A DNA stretch of 64,000 nt from contig NZ_CP011273.1 of NCBI RefSeq assembly GCF_001610895.1, positions 2,108,001 to 2,172,000 of the forward strand, in the 5' to 3' direction. This document shows positions 1 to 7,446 of the stretch, in pieces. The notes under the pieces were generated by a model. The model saw only the letters and a list, made by a program, of their open reading frames with translations, made no database searches and was not told the origin of the DNA. The translations under genes were made by a program, and so were the position numbers. The DNA comes from Planctomyces sp. SH-PL62. Its GTDB lineage: Bacteria; Planctomycetota; Planctomycetia; Isosphaerales; Isosphaeraceae. The stretch's first letter is position 1. Every line of letters begins with the position of its first letter.

Positions 1-1
1 G

Positions 2-85
2 TTCACGCCCGACGCCCGAGGCGCAGTCCCCTGCGGCGGCGGCTGGGCCCTCCCGTACCGCGCCGTGTTTCACGGACTGACCTGA
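2..85 (+). CDS. C-terminal end of an upstream protein (5' truncated by window)
   Basis: An open frame runs in from the window edge for 27 codons and ends at a TGA at 83-85. The residues end in a Gly-rich stretch followed by WALPYRAVFHGLT. The spacing to the next gene (start 125) and the same strand suggest it is the last part of the preceding gene of the tail-like cluster. Nothing about its function can be read from so short a piece. It could also be chance coding, but the absence of another candidate and the compact layout of the cluster favour a real gene end. Confidence 0.4.
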   Translation, partial: FTPDARGAVPCGGGWALPYRAVFHGLT

Positions 86-124
86 CATCATCCGTCTTCG
101 ATACGAGACGAGGCGACGCCCCCC

Positions 125-820
125 ATGCCTTTCGACCAGTCATCGATCGTCGAGGTCCGCCCGCCGTTCTGGGACGGCTCGACGCTGCAACTGTCGTGGA
201 CCTCGACGGCGCCCGCCGGCACGACCTTCCAGGTGTACGTCGGTCGGAGGCTGGCCTGGTACGGCGCGAGCCGCTGGGTCGCGCTGACGATGCCCGAGTC
301 GCGCGTGCGGATCGACGTCGGCGCGGTCGGTCCCGGCGAGGCGACGGCCGACTTCTCGGCCTCGCTCCCCGCGTCTCCCGAAGACCGAGTCAAGCTCTCC
401 TGGCTCGGCGGATCATACCTGGACCCGACCGGCCGGGACGACGTCCGCGGCTTCCGCGTGTTCGGGTCGCGGCGGGCCGGTTGGGCCGTCGACTTCACCG
501 AGCCGGTCGCCGAGATCCCGGCCTACCCCGGCGGCTCGCCGATCGACGGCTACGGCCTCGGCGGCTTCGGCCAGGGGGGATTCGGCCGGTCGGCCTCGAC
601 TTACCGATGGACCAGCCCCGCGCTGAGCAAGGGGACCTGGACGTTCGCGGTCGTCTCGTTCGACGCCGCCGGCAACGAGGGGACGCCGACGTTCCTGACG
701 ACCGAAATCGCGGCCGCGCCCCGCCCCCCCGAGGCGTTCCCGGACGGCTCTCGGCTGCGGTGCGACTACGACCCGGCGACGCGCAAGGCGACCCTCTCCT
801 GGAACCCCAGCCCTGCCTGA
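125..820 (+). CDS. Fibronectin-III-like protein of phage-tail-type cluster
   Basis: 231 residues, no signal peptide or membrane segment. The sequence is rich in Trp, Gly, Ser and Thr, with short beta-strand-like stretches such as LQLSWTSTAPAGTTFQVYVG near the start, a WTFAVVSFDAAGNEG segment near residue 180 and a final RKATLSWNPSPA. These alternations resemble fibronectin type III or other Ig-like beta sandwiches found in phage tail and tail-fibre proteins. It lies 19 bp ahead of a tail-fibre-like gene and starts an apparently co-transcribed run up to 4939. The role as a tail or adhesin component is inferred from context and fold-like composition; no catalytic motif is seen. Confidence 0.6.
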   Translation: MPFDQSSIVEVRPPFWDGSTLQLSWTSTAPAGTTFQVYVGRRLAWYGASRWVALTMPESRVRIDVGAVGPGEATADFSASLPASPEDRVKLSWLGGSYLDPTGRDDVRGFRVFGSRRAGWAVDFTEPVAEIPAYPGGSPIDGYGLGGFGQGGFGRSASTYRWTSPALSKGTWTFAVVSFDAAGNEGTPTFLTTEIAAAPRPPEAFPDGSRLRCDYDPATRKATLSWNPSPA

Positions 821-839
821 CAAAGGACCACGACCCGCC

Positions 840-1631
840 ATGTCGATGACCTACACCCCGAACGCGAAGCTCGCCAGGCCCGGCCCGGCCGACCGGAACT
901 GGAACGTCCCGCTCAACGCGAACGCCGACGCGATCGACGCCCTGGCTCCGGTCGGCGGCCTCTGCGTGGCCCCGACCGAGGTCCCCAGCGCGACCCTCCG
1001 CGTGCGCGCGGCCCCAGGCCGATTCCAGCGCCGCGACGGCACGATCGGCGTCTTCGCCGGCGCCCCCGCGATCGCCCTGGCGGGGGGCTCGACGACCTAC
1101 GTCTATCTGGACGACGCCGGGCAGGCGCTCACGTCGACCTCCGGCTTCCCGGCGACCTCGCACGTCCCGCTGGCGATCGTCGTCGCGGGGGCCTCGGCCG
1201 TCGCCGACGTCACCGACGTCCGGGTCGTCTGCGCGACCGTCGGCAGCGACTCACGACCGTTCCTGACCCCGGCCGGCGGCGTGCTGAACGACGGCGCGAC
1301 CTTCGCCCTGGGGTCGACCTCGGGACTCAAGATCGGGACGTCGGCCGCGCAGAAGCTGGGGTTCTGGAACGCCGCGCCGGTCGCCCGCCCCGGCCCTTAT
1401 ACACAAGCGTACACGAGCGCGTCTCGCAGCCTTCCCGCGTACACGCCCAGCCCCGCGTCCGGGGGATTCGCCGGCATCGCGGCGGGGCAGGGGGGCTCGC
1501 CTTACGCTCAGGCGGCTGACCTGAACAATCTCCAGTCTGCATATGAAAACCTGCGGGTTTTTTCCGAGAACACGACCAAGCTCCTGAACGCCCTGATCAA
1601 CGACCTGAAGGCGATGGGCCTGCTGGGTTGA
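840..1631 (+). CDS. Phage tail-fibre-like protein
   Basis: 263 residues. The first 40 residues contain ARPGPADRNWNVPLNANADA, resembling the start of many phage fibre and baseplate proteins in which the Asn-Trp-x-x-Pro-Leu-Asn-x-Asn pattern recurs. Around residues 160-180 the segment LKIGTSAAQKLGFWNAAPV matches the repeated G-T-x-x-x-Q-K-L-G-F-W/Y-x-A-x-P signature of phage tail-fibre stalks. The C-terminal 60 residues are Asn/Leu-rich and end in a helix (NTTKLLNALINDLKAMGLLG) that could form a coiled-coil trimer. It follows the fibronectin-like gene by 19 bp. I infer a structural fibre; the receptor is unknown. Confidence 0.65.
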   Translation: MSMTYTPNAKLARPGPADRNWNVPLNANADAIDALAPVGGLCVAPTEVPSATLRVRAAPGRFQRRDGTIGVFAGAPAIALAGGSTTYVYLDDAGQALTSTSGFPATSHVPLAIVVAGASAVADVTDVRVVCATVGSDSRPFLTPAGGVLNDGATFALGSTSGLKIGTSAAQKLGFWNAAPVARPGPYTQAYTSASRSLPAYTPSPASGGFAGIAAGQGGSPYAQAADLNNLQSAYENLRVFSENTTKLLNALINDLKAMGLLG

Positions 1632-1689
1632 TCGCTGCGATCGGGCCGATCGGTCGCGAATCGACGGTCGTCATGAGAGGACGCCTCGC

Positions 1690-3816
1690 ATGCCTGGGAG
1701 CTTTGATTTCGATCCGTACGACGTCCCGCTGTCGGGCCCGGCGGCGACCATCCGCGTCTGCCGATACGAGCCCGACGCGCAGGGCGAGGCTCGCTACGCA
1801 GTCCTCCCCAACGTCACCTGCGAGCGGATCCGCCACGCCGAGGGCCCCGAGCCTCCGACGGCCTGGTTCCGCTACGTCCTGGACGACGCCGACCCCGCGG
1901 CGGTCGCTCCGGCCGACTTCGGGAGGCTCTGGCCGCTGGAGGCCGCCGGCCCATACGTCGTCCGCAACGACGAGCGGCTTGTCGTGCTGGCGACCACCCC
2001 GGACGGCGAGGCGCGGGTGCTGTTCGACGGCTTCGCGCAGGCTCCGCAGGTCGACCTCACGCCGCAATCGCAGCGGGTGAGCTTCATCGCCCTGGGCGTA
2101 GCCTCGCGATGCTGGGACGAGCCCATCGGCGGTCGGCTCCAGCGCCACGCCGACGATCCGTTCCACGGCGAGGCCGTCGCCGTGCACCTGCCCTCGCGGT
2201 TCAACCCGGACGGCAAGCCCAACTGCACGCCCGATGGGTTCGACGTGGAGCAAGCGGACGCCTCCGTGCGATACCCCGTCTTCTTCGACCCCGACGTCGA
2301 CCGCCGCCCCGACCCTCGCTCCTATTGGACGCTCGGCAAGTTCGTCCGCTACATCCTCGGCGTCTACAACGACGAGTCGTACGTCTTCAACCCGGACTTC
2401 GACCGTCTGGACGCGCTGCTGCAATCGCGAGGCCCCGCGCCCGACGCGAGCCCGATCGGCGGTGCCGGCGGCACGGCGGCCGACGTCGTCATCCGCGACT
2501 ACGACGCGACCAACGTCCCGTGGCCCGAGGCTCTGGCCGACCAGCTCGGCCTGGCCGGATTCGGGCTCCGGTTCCTCACCGGCGAGGACGGCGACGGCTC
2601 GCCCCGCAGCGAGATCGAGGTCTACCGCAAGGACGCCGACGCCGCCGGCCCGGTTCGCGACCTGCTGCTCCCCGGTCCTGGCGCCGACCTCAACCCGGCA
2701 CGTTGCAACGTCTCGACGCTTCACCTGAGGCGTGACTCGCGGGCGATCGTCAACGCGGTCACCGTCGAAACCGCCCAACGTCGCGTCGAGTTGTCGGTGG
2801 TGCTCGCGCCGGGCTTTCAACCCGTCGCCGGTGACGAATCAGCGTCTCGTCGCGCGAAATTCCTCCGCGCCAACCTGGCTGCGAGCGATGGCGAGGACGC
2901 TCGCAAGTATCGCCTCTACGTGGCCGACGAAGCGGGCGACGGCCACTGGCACGCTCCGTCCTCGTCCTGGTCCACGGCCGCCCTCGACCTCTCGGAAGTC
3001 TTTCGGGACGACGAAAAGGGGGCGTCGACTTATGTGAAGCGGCTTCGGCCGGGATCGTCGACCCTCATCACGCGTGACGAGCAGGGCCGCCCGATGCGCG
3101 CCCAGCTCGCCGTCTCGCGAGACTACGCCGGCCGCTCGCCGGCGGTCTGGGACGGCACCGGCCACTGGCAGCCGATTTCCGGGGGCTGGCAGCTTCTGGA
3201 AGACCGGCTGGGGATCTACGTCGCGGTGGAGGACCCCGAATCCTGGGCGATCGGCGACTACACCGGCGACCACCCGCAAGAGCCCAGCCGGACCCTCCGG
3301 GGCGTGACCAGCCAGGCGAACCCGTCCTCGCCCAACACGCGATTCCACCTCCGGCTGACCGCCGTCGTCGAGGACGACCTGATGCTGCCGGCGAGCGTCG
3401 ACGCCAGGCCCGCCTCGCCGACCGCGTTCACGCGCCGGTGCCGCGTCGACGCCCGCGACCACTTCGCACTGGAGACGGTCGCCGCCCGTTCGCTGCACAA
3501 CCCCGAGGCCGAGCCGAAGACCGTCCGCGACGACACCCCGAGGGCCGTCGCGTGGGCCCGCCAGCTCCGCGCGGCGCACGAGCTTCCGCCGACGGTCGGC
3601 GGCGCGACGGTCCCCAGCCTCGTCACTGCGTACCGCGTCGGCGATCGCATCGCCCGAATCAATGGTCGTGACGTCGGCCTCCAGACGAACGTCGGCGAGG
3701 CCCAGGGCGAGACCCCCGTCTACCCGATCGTCACGGCCGTCGTCTGGGATTTCACCGACGACCGCCAGGCGACCGTCATCGAGCTCTCCGACGCCGAGGT
3801 CGACCACGCCTCCTGA
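1690..3816 (+). CDS. Large protein of the tail-like cluster, function unknown
   Basis: 708 residues, no signal peptide, no membrane helix. I do not recognise a named domain. Visible features are an acidic, Asp-rich composition, a central segment TLGKFVRYILGVYNDESYVF near residues 215-235 that recalls phage tail or baseplate proteins holding a folded core, and several WDGTGHW / WQLLEDRLGIYV stretches near residue 480-515. The start ATG at 1690 follows the previous stop by 58 bp. The following small gene begins 29 bp after its stop. Context makes a virion or tail-tip component likely, but this is inference. Confidence 0.55.
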   Translation: MPGSFDFDPYDVPLSGPAATIRVCRYEPDAQGEARYAVLPNVTCERIRHAEGPEPPTAWFRYVLDDADPAAVAPADFGRLWPLEAAGPYVVRNDERLVVLATTPDGEARVLFDGFAQAPQVDLTPQSQRVSFIALGVASRCWDEPIGGRLQRHADDPFHGEAVAVHLPSRFNPDGKPNCTPDGFDVEQADASVRYPVFFDPDVDRRPDPRSYWTLGKFVRYILGVYNDESYVFNPDFDRLDALLQSRGPAPDASPIGGAGGTAADVVIRDYDATNVPWPEALADQLGLAGFGLRFLTGEDGDGSPRSEIEVYRKDADAAGPVRDLLLPGPGADLNPARCNVSTLHLRRDSRAIVNAVTVETAQRRVELSVVLAPGFQPVAGDESASRRAKFLRANLAASDGEDARKYRLYVADEAGDGHWHAPSSSWSTAALDLSEVFRDDEKGASTYVKRLRPGSSTLITRDEQGRPMRAQLAVSRDYAGRSPAVWDGTGHWQPISGGWQLLEDRLGIYVAVEDPESWAIGDYTGDHPQEPSRTLRGVTSQANPSSPNTRFHLRLTAVVEDDLMLPASVDARPASPTAFTRRCRVDARDHFALETVAARSLHNPEAEPKTVRDDTPRAVAWARQLRAAHELPPTVGGATVPSLVTAYRVGDRIARINGRDVGLQTNVGEAQGETPVYPIVTAVVWDFTDDRQATVIELSDAEVDHAS

Positions 3817-3844
3817 CCGCACCGCCAAGGGAGCCTTTCGAACC

Positions 3845-4168
3845 ATGTCCGCACGAATCCTCCGCGACCGCCAGGAAGCCGCCGCCGCCTCCGTTCGACG
3901 CTTGGGGGCACCGGACGAGACCGGCTCCGAGGCGGTCCTGGCCCAGACCAGGGCCGTCGGGACCTACCCGACGATCGCCTCCGCGTTCTTCGCCTGCACG
4001 CCGCTCCAGGTCGACGGTTCCGAGGTCGAAGGCGCCGGCGTCACGTTCGTCCCCGACGCGTCGCGGACGATCTTCGCCTACAACCTCGGGACGAAGATTC
4101 CGCCCGTCGGGACCCGGCTGATCGCCCACTCCTGCTCCGGGCGATGGACGTTCCTCTACAACGGCTGA
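3845..4168 (+). CDS. Small protein with single copy of a cluster-specific domain
   Basis: 107 residues from the ATG at 3845. After a charged N-terminal helix (SARILRDRQEAAAASVRRLG) comes a segment with DASRTIFAYNLGTKIPPVG, a LIAHSCSGRWTFLYNG end and a conserved Cys. The same order (DASR, GTK-P-G, LI-A, GRW) recurs in the next gene (residues about 85-125), so the two genes share one domain. No enzyme motif is visible. A minor tail or capsid-associated protein is a reasonable guess from neighbours. The paralogy is seen in the sequence; the function is not known. Confidence 0.55.
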   Translation: MSARILRDRQEAAAASVRRLGAPDETGSEAVLAQTRAVGTYPTIASAFFACTPLQVDGSEVEGAGVTFVPDASRTIFAYNLGTKIPPVGTRLIAHSCSGRWTFLYNG

Positions 4169-4204
4169 CCGACCGATCCCGTCCCCCTTTCCTCCCGGTG
4201 GTTG

Positions 4205-4939
4205 ATGCCAAGCGATCCGCTCCGTCCGCTCCGCCTGCGATGGGACGACCTTCGCGACCCCGGCGCCGCGACCGGCCGCCAGCGAGTCCCCGCCCTGGAC
4301 GCCGCTCCCACGCGCGGGACGCCTCGATTCGTCGGCCGCGTGCGCGACGCCGGCGCGATCCCGACGGCCACCGGCCGCGTCTTCCTGGTGAACCCCGCTT
4401 CGCTCGACGGCGGCGAGTCCGAAGGGGCCCTCGCGACCGTCGCCGTCGACGCCTCGCGGTCGGTCCCGGTCGTCGTGGTCGGCACGAAGGTGCCGCAGGC
4501 CGGCGATCTGATCGTCGCCTTCGCGGTGGGAGGCCGATGGATCGCCTCGCTCACGGGCGAGCCCCCCTCGCCCGTGTGCGGCGGCTGCACGGCCCCTCGG
4601 CGAGACCTGACGGTCTCATTCACGAACAGCTTGCTGGGCCCCGGCTCGGCCGTGATGGCCTTCAACGGGGTCGACGAGTGGACGAGCGGGTGCGTCAACC
4701 AGTTGACGCTTCGGCTGATCTGCCGCAACGGCCAATCGAGCTTCCAGGCGACTTACCACACCGGAACGCCTTGTCCCGGCGGACAACCCGTCAGTTGTTC
4801 GTCGCCCGGCCAGGCCCCGTTGGGACTGACGCCCACGGGGTCGTCCTGCACGCCGTTCCTGCTGCAATTCTCCCTCTCGGCGGCCTCTTGCCCTTCGCTC
4901 GCCGCGCAGGGATACACGCGGTTCACGATCACGATCTGA
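4205..4939 (+). CDS. Cys-rich protein with duplicated domain, end of tail-like cluster
   Basis: 244 residues from the ATG at 4205; a TTG lies directly before it in the same frame. Residues about 85-125 repeat the domain of the upstream small gene (VDASRSVPVVVVGTKVPQAG and GGRWIASLTG). The C-terminal half is unusually rich in cysteine (about ten) with repeated SC, CGGC, CVN, CRN and CPGG pairs, suggesting disulphides or metal binding in an exported or virion-surface domain. It ends in an amphipathic YTRFTITI strand. There is no signal peptide, consistent with a particle protein rather than secretion by Sec. Confidence 0.55.
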   Translation: MPSDPLRPLRLRWDDLRDPGAATGRQRVPALDAAPTRGTPRFVGRVRDAGAIPTATGRVFLVNPASLDGGESEGALATVAVDASRSVPVVVVGTKVPQAGDLIVAFAVGGRWIASLTGEPPSPVCGGCTAPRRDLTVSFTNSLLGPGSAVMAFNGVDEWTSGCVNQLTLRLICRNGQSSFQATYHTGTPCPGGQPVSCSSPGQAPLGLTPTGSSCTPFLLQFSLSAASCPSLAAQGYTRFTITI

Positions 4940-5057
4940 GGTCGCCGCCCGCGCCGATCCCGATTAGGATTGCCTGCGATCGGCCGCGGCTAGTAGCCTG
5001 GGCCTCGCCCGAACACGATCCGACGCCCCGCCGACGTCCTTTACCGACGTGAGGCCC

Positions 5058-6062
5058 ATGACCGACCCGCAGCGATCCGACCCTCGCCCCTCGTCGCCGA
5101 CGCTCAGCGTGGTCGCCCCCCTCTTCAACGAGGAGGAGAACCTGGCAGAGCTGCACCGGCGGCTCACGGAGACCCTCGCCGGTCTGGGACTGGAGTACGA
5201 GATCGTCCTGGTCGACGACGGCTCCGCCGATCGCTCGCCCGGCCTGATCGACGAGCTGAGCCGCCGCGACCCCCGGGTGGTCGCGATCCACCTCAGCCGG
5301 AACTTCGGCCACCAGCCGGCCGTCTCCGCCGGCCTGGATTTCGCACGCGGGGACGCCGTGATCGTCGTCGACGGCGACCTGCAAGACCCCCCCGAACTGA
5401 TCGCCCCCCTCGTCGCCAAATGGCGAGAGGGTTTCGAGGTCGTCTACGCCGTCCGTCGCCGTCGCGACGAATCGTGGCCGAAACGGCTCGGCTACCATAC
5501 CTTCTACCGCCTGCTGAGCGCGATCAGCGATCTGGAGATCCCCCTGGACAGCGGCGACTTCTGCCTGATGGATCGCAAGGTCGTCGACGTCATGACGCAT
5601 CTTCCCGAACGCATGCGTTTCATCCGGGGCCTTCGGTCGTTCGTCGGCTTCCGCCAGGTCGGCCTTGAATACGACCGCCCCGCACGCGCGGCGGGGGCTC
5701 CGAAATACACGTTCCGACGCCTGCTCGGCCTGGCCGTCGACGGGCTCGTCAGCTTCAGCGGCCGTCCGCTCCGGCTGGCGAGCTACCTGGGGCTGGCCGC
5801 CATCGCGGTCGCCGCCGGGCTTCTGCTCTGGATCTTCCACGACGCCTTCGCCAACGGCCAGTCCCCGGCCGGCTGGGCCAGCACCGCCGTCATCGTCCTG
5901 TTCATGGGCTCCGTGCAGCTCCTGAGCCTGGGCATCATCGGCGAGTATATCCGGCTTATTTTCCTGGAAACCAAGGGCCGACCGACTTACATCGTCCGCG
6001 GCCGGACTCGATCGCCCCTCCGCGATTCGGCCGAGGACGCCCCCCGCGACCTCGACTCCTGA
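5058..6062 (+). CDS. Family 2 glycosyltransferase, GtrB/DPM1-like, with two C-terminal membrane helices
   Basis: 334 residues. The GT-A fold is clear: LSVVAPLFNEEENL near residue 16, the nucleotide-binding LVDDGSADRS at 51-60, and the metal-binding DGDLQDP at 105-111. A basic RKRRRDES-like amphipathic segment follows, then two hydrophobic helices at roughly 236-256 and 270-296, as in polyprenyl-phosphate glucosyl/mannosyl transferases (GtrB, DPM1, ArnC). It would load a sugar onto undecaprenyl phosphate at the inner membrane. GtrB genes are often carried by temperate phages for serotype conversion, which fits the neighbouring tail-like genes, but chromosomal copies are also common. The ATG at 5058 is preferred over an upstream GTG at 5049. 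Confidence 0.85.
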   Translation: MTDPQRSDPRPSSPTLSVVAPLFNEEENLAELHRRLTETLAGLGLEYEIVLVDDGSADRSPGLIDELSRRDPRVVAIHLSRNFGHQPAVSAGLDFARGDAVIVVDGDLQDPPELIAPLVAKWREGFEVVYAVRRRRDESWPKRLGYHTFYRLLSAISDLEIPLDSGDFCLMDRKVVDVMTHLPERMRFIRGLRSFVGFRQVGLEYDRPARAAGAPKYTFRRLLGLAVDGLVSFSGRPLRLASYLGLAAIAVAAGLLLWIFHDAFANGQSPAGWASTAVIVLFMGSVQLLSLGIIGEYIRLIFLETKGRPTYIVRGRTRSPLRDSAEDAPRDLDS

Positions 6063-6089
6063 CTTCCTCCCCCCATCCCGACTCCCACC

Positions 6090-6506
6090 ATGACCGACCA
6101 CGCCGACGACGGCACGCGATGTCGGCGATGCCCGCTCGCGCCCGACGCCCCCTGCGCCGGGGTCGACATCCGACGGCTCTGCCAGCTCGTCGACCCCGAG
6201 CACCCCGATCATGACCCCGCCTACAAGGCCGTCCTGACGACGACCGATCGGCCTCGGCCCGATGCGGTCGGCGCCGAAGCGGAGACTCCCCCCCGACGCC
6301 CGCTTCCCGAGACCCTGCGGCTGCTCCGTGCCATGAAGTCCTGCCCTCACCGAGAGGAGCGCACCGATTGCGGCTGCGCCGGGGCCGCCTCGTGCTCGCG
6401 GGGCGGCGGACGGGACGGCCTCGTCCGGATCGTGGACTGCTTCGACTGCCTGGCTCCCCCCGAGCTCGGCGACGCCCCGCCCCCCCGAGAGAGGATCCCG
6501 CCATGA
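6090..6506 (+). CDS. Small Cys-rich protein, possible zinc-binding
   Basis: 138 residues with ten cysteines. The N-terminal part has CRRCPLAPDAPCAG and IRRLCQLVDPEHPDHDPAYK; the C-terminal part has MKSCPHREERTDCGCAGAAS followed by IVDCFDCL. The CPHR...CGC...C...CFDC spacing looks like a structural zinc site. It has no signal peptide. It overlaps the next gene by the four bases ATGA (6503-6506), which indicates translational coupling. I do not know a function; the similar small Cys-rich genes I associate with planctomycete phage-like and glycosyltransferase clusters make a DNA- or protein-binding role the simplest guess. Confidence 0.5.
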   Translation: MTDHADDGTRCRRCPLAPDAPCAGVDIRRLCQLVDPEHPDHDPAYKAVLTTTDRPRPDAVGAEAETPPRRPLPETLRLLRAMKSCPHREERTDCGCAGAASCSRGGGRDGLVRIVDCFDCLAPPELGDAPPPRERIPP

Positions 6507-6787
6507 CCCCCGACGCTCCCGATCCCACAGCCGAGCCCGAGCCTGACGATCTCCCGTCAACGGGAATGAACGAGGGGACGGGCTTGCTGCAGCACTTCAG
6601 CGAGTACGAGGCGATCGAAGCCCGAGACCGCCTCTGGATCAAGGCGATCGCCCCGCTCCTCCAGGCGACGACCGCCGACCCCGCCCCCAACCCTCGCGTC
6701 CAGTTCGCCCTCGACCGCATGCGCATCGCCGCCTGCGAGCGGATCGCCCGCATCCTCTCTTCCGACCTCGCCGATCCCTCGGCGTGA
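6503..6787 (+). CDS. Small hypothetical protein coupled to the Cys-rich gene
   Basis: 94 residues starting inside the stop of the preceding gene (ATGA overlap). After a Pro/Asp-rich N-terminal 25 residues the rest looks helical: LLQHFSEYEAIEARDRLWIK and VQFALDRMRIAACERIARIL. No signal peptide, membrane segment or catalytic motif is seen. The coupling suggests it acts with the Cys-rich protein. Codon use resembles its neighbours. Confidence 0.45.
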   Translation: MTPDAPDPTAEPEPDDLPSTGMNEGTGLLQHFSEYEAIEARDRLWIKAIAPLLQATTADPAPNPRVQFALDRMRIAACERIARILSSDLADPSA

Positions 6788-7058
6788 CGATCCGCGGCGG
6801 GGCCCGCCTCATCCCCCGCCGCCCTCTCTCCGGGGCATCCCGATCACGCAAGTCCGCCCAGCCGGTCGATATTCCGCAACCAGGATTTTTATCCCGGATT
6901 CCTGGAACTTCGCAATCGGATTTGCTGATCATCCTGTTGAGCAAGCGAGGGAAGCCGGTCGAGACGGACGGGCCTCCCCGACCGTCCGATGCGGCCCCAG
7001 CTTCACCCGCCGCACGTCGCGACGCCGCCTGTCGCCGACAGCCCGAAAGGAACGACCC
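6788..7058 (+). other. Intergenic region, AT-richer patch, no gene seen
   Basis: About 270 bp with a markedly lower GC patch at about 6870-6940 (runs such as ggatttttatccc). No open frame with coding character is visible on either strand. It probably holds the promoter of the small LEQR-leader gene starting at 7059; I cannot name a convincing -35/-10 pair. Confidence 0.3.
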
Positions 7059-7316
7059 ATGAACCGATTCTGCGAGTTCTCCCTCTCCAGCGGCTTCGAA
7101 GGGCTCGAGCAGCGCCTGAGCCTGAGCCTCGTCTCGGCGATCTCCGCCCCCTCGACCCGCACGCTGGGCGACGGGCCGGTGGTCCCCGATCCGGATCCGA
7201 ATCTTCCGACGGACCCGACCCCGCCTCCCGAAGAGGATCCCGGCGACTTCCCGGGCTATCCCCCGCCGCCCGTCTTCCCGCCGCCCCCGATCGGCGGCCC
7301 CGTCGGCCCCGGCTGA
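7059..7316 (+). CDS. Short Pro-rich protein with planctomycete LE-x-R leader
   Basis: 85 residues. The N-terminus reads FCEFSLSSGFEGLEQRLSLS, a variant of the F-E-x-LE-x-R-x-LLS leader found at the start of many planctomycete surface and dockerin proteins. After residue 45 the protein is almost entirely Pro, Asp and Gly (PTPPPEEDPGDFPG; PPPPVFPPPPIGGP), typical of an unstructured tail or spacer. A good ribosome binding site (gaaagg) sits just before the ATG. A cell-envelope location is inferred from the leader; the target is unknown. The same type of leader occurs in the gene at 56644-57633. Confidence 0.55.
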   Translation: MNRFCEFSLSSGFEGLEQRLSLSLVSAISAPSTRTLGDGPVVPDPDPNLPTDPTPPPEEDPGDFPGYPPPPVFPPPPIGGPVGPG

Positions 7317-7446
7317 TCTCCCCGCCGGCCCGACCGCGTCCCCTGGGCGTCTCGCCTCACGGCGGGGCGCCCTCTCGGTGTTTCCAGGCGCTCGCCCTCG
7401 TCCCTTCCTCGCGGTTCCGATTCCTCCTCGTCGCGGGACTTTACTT

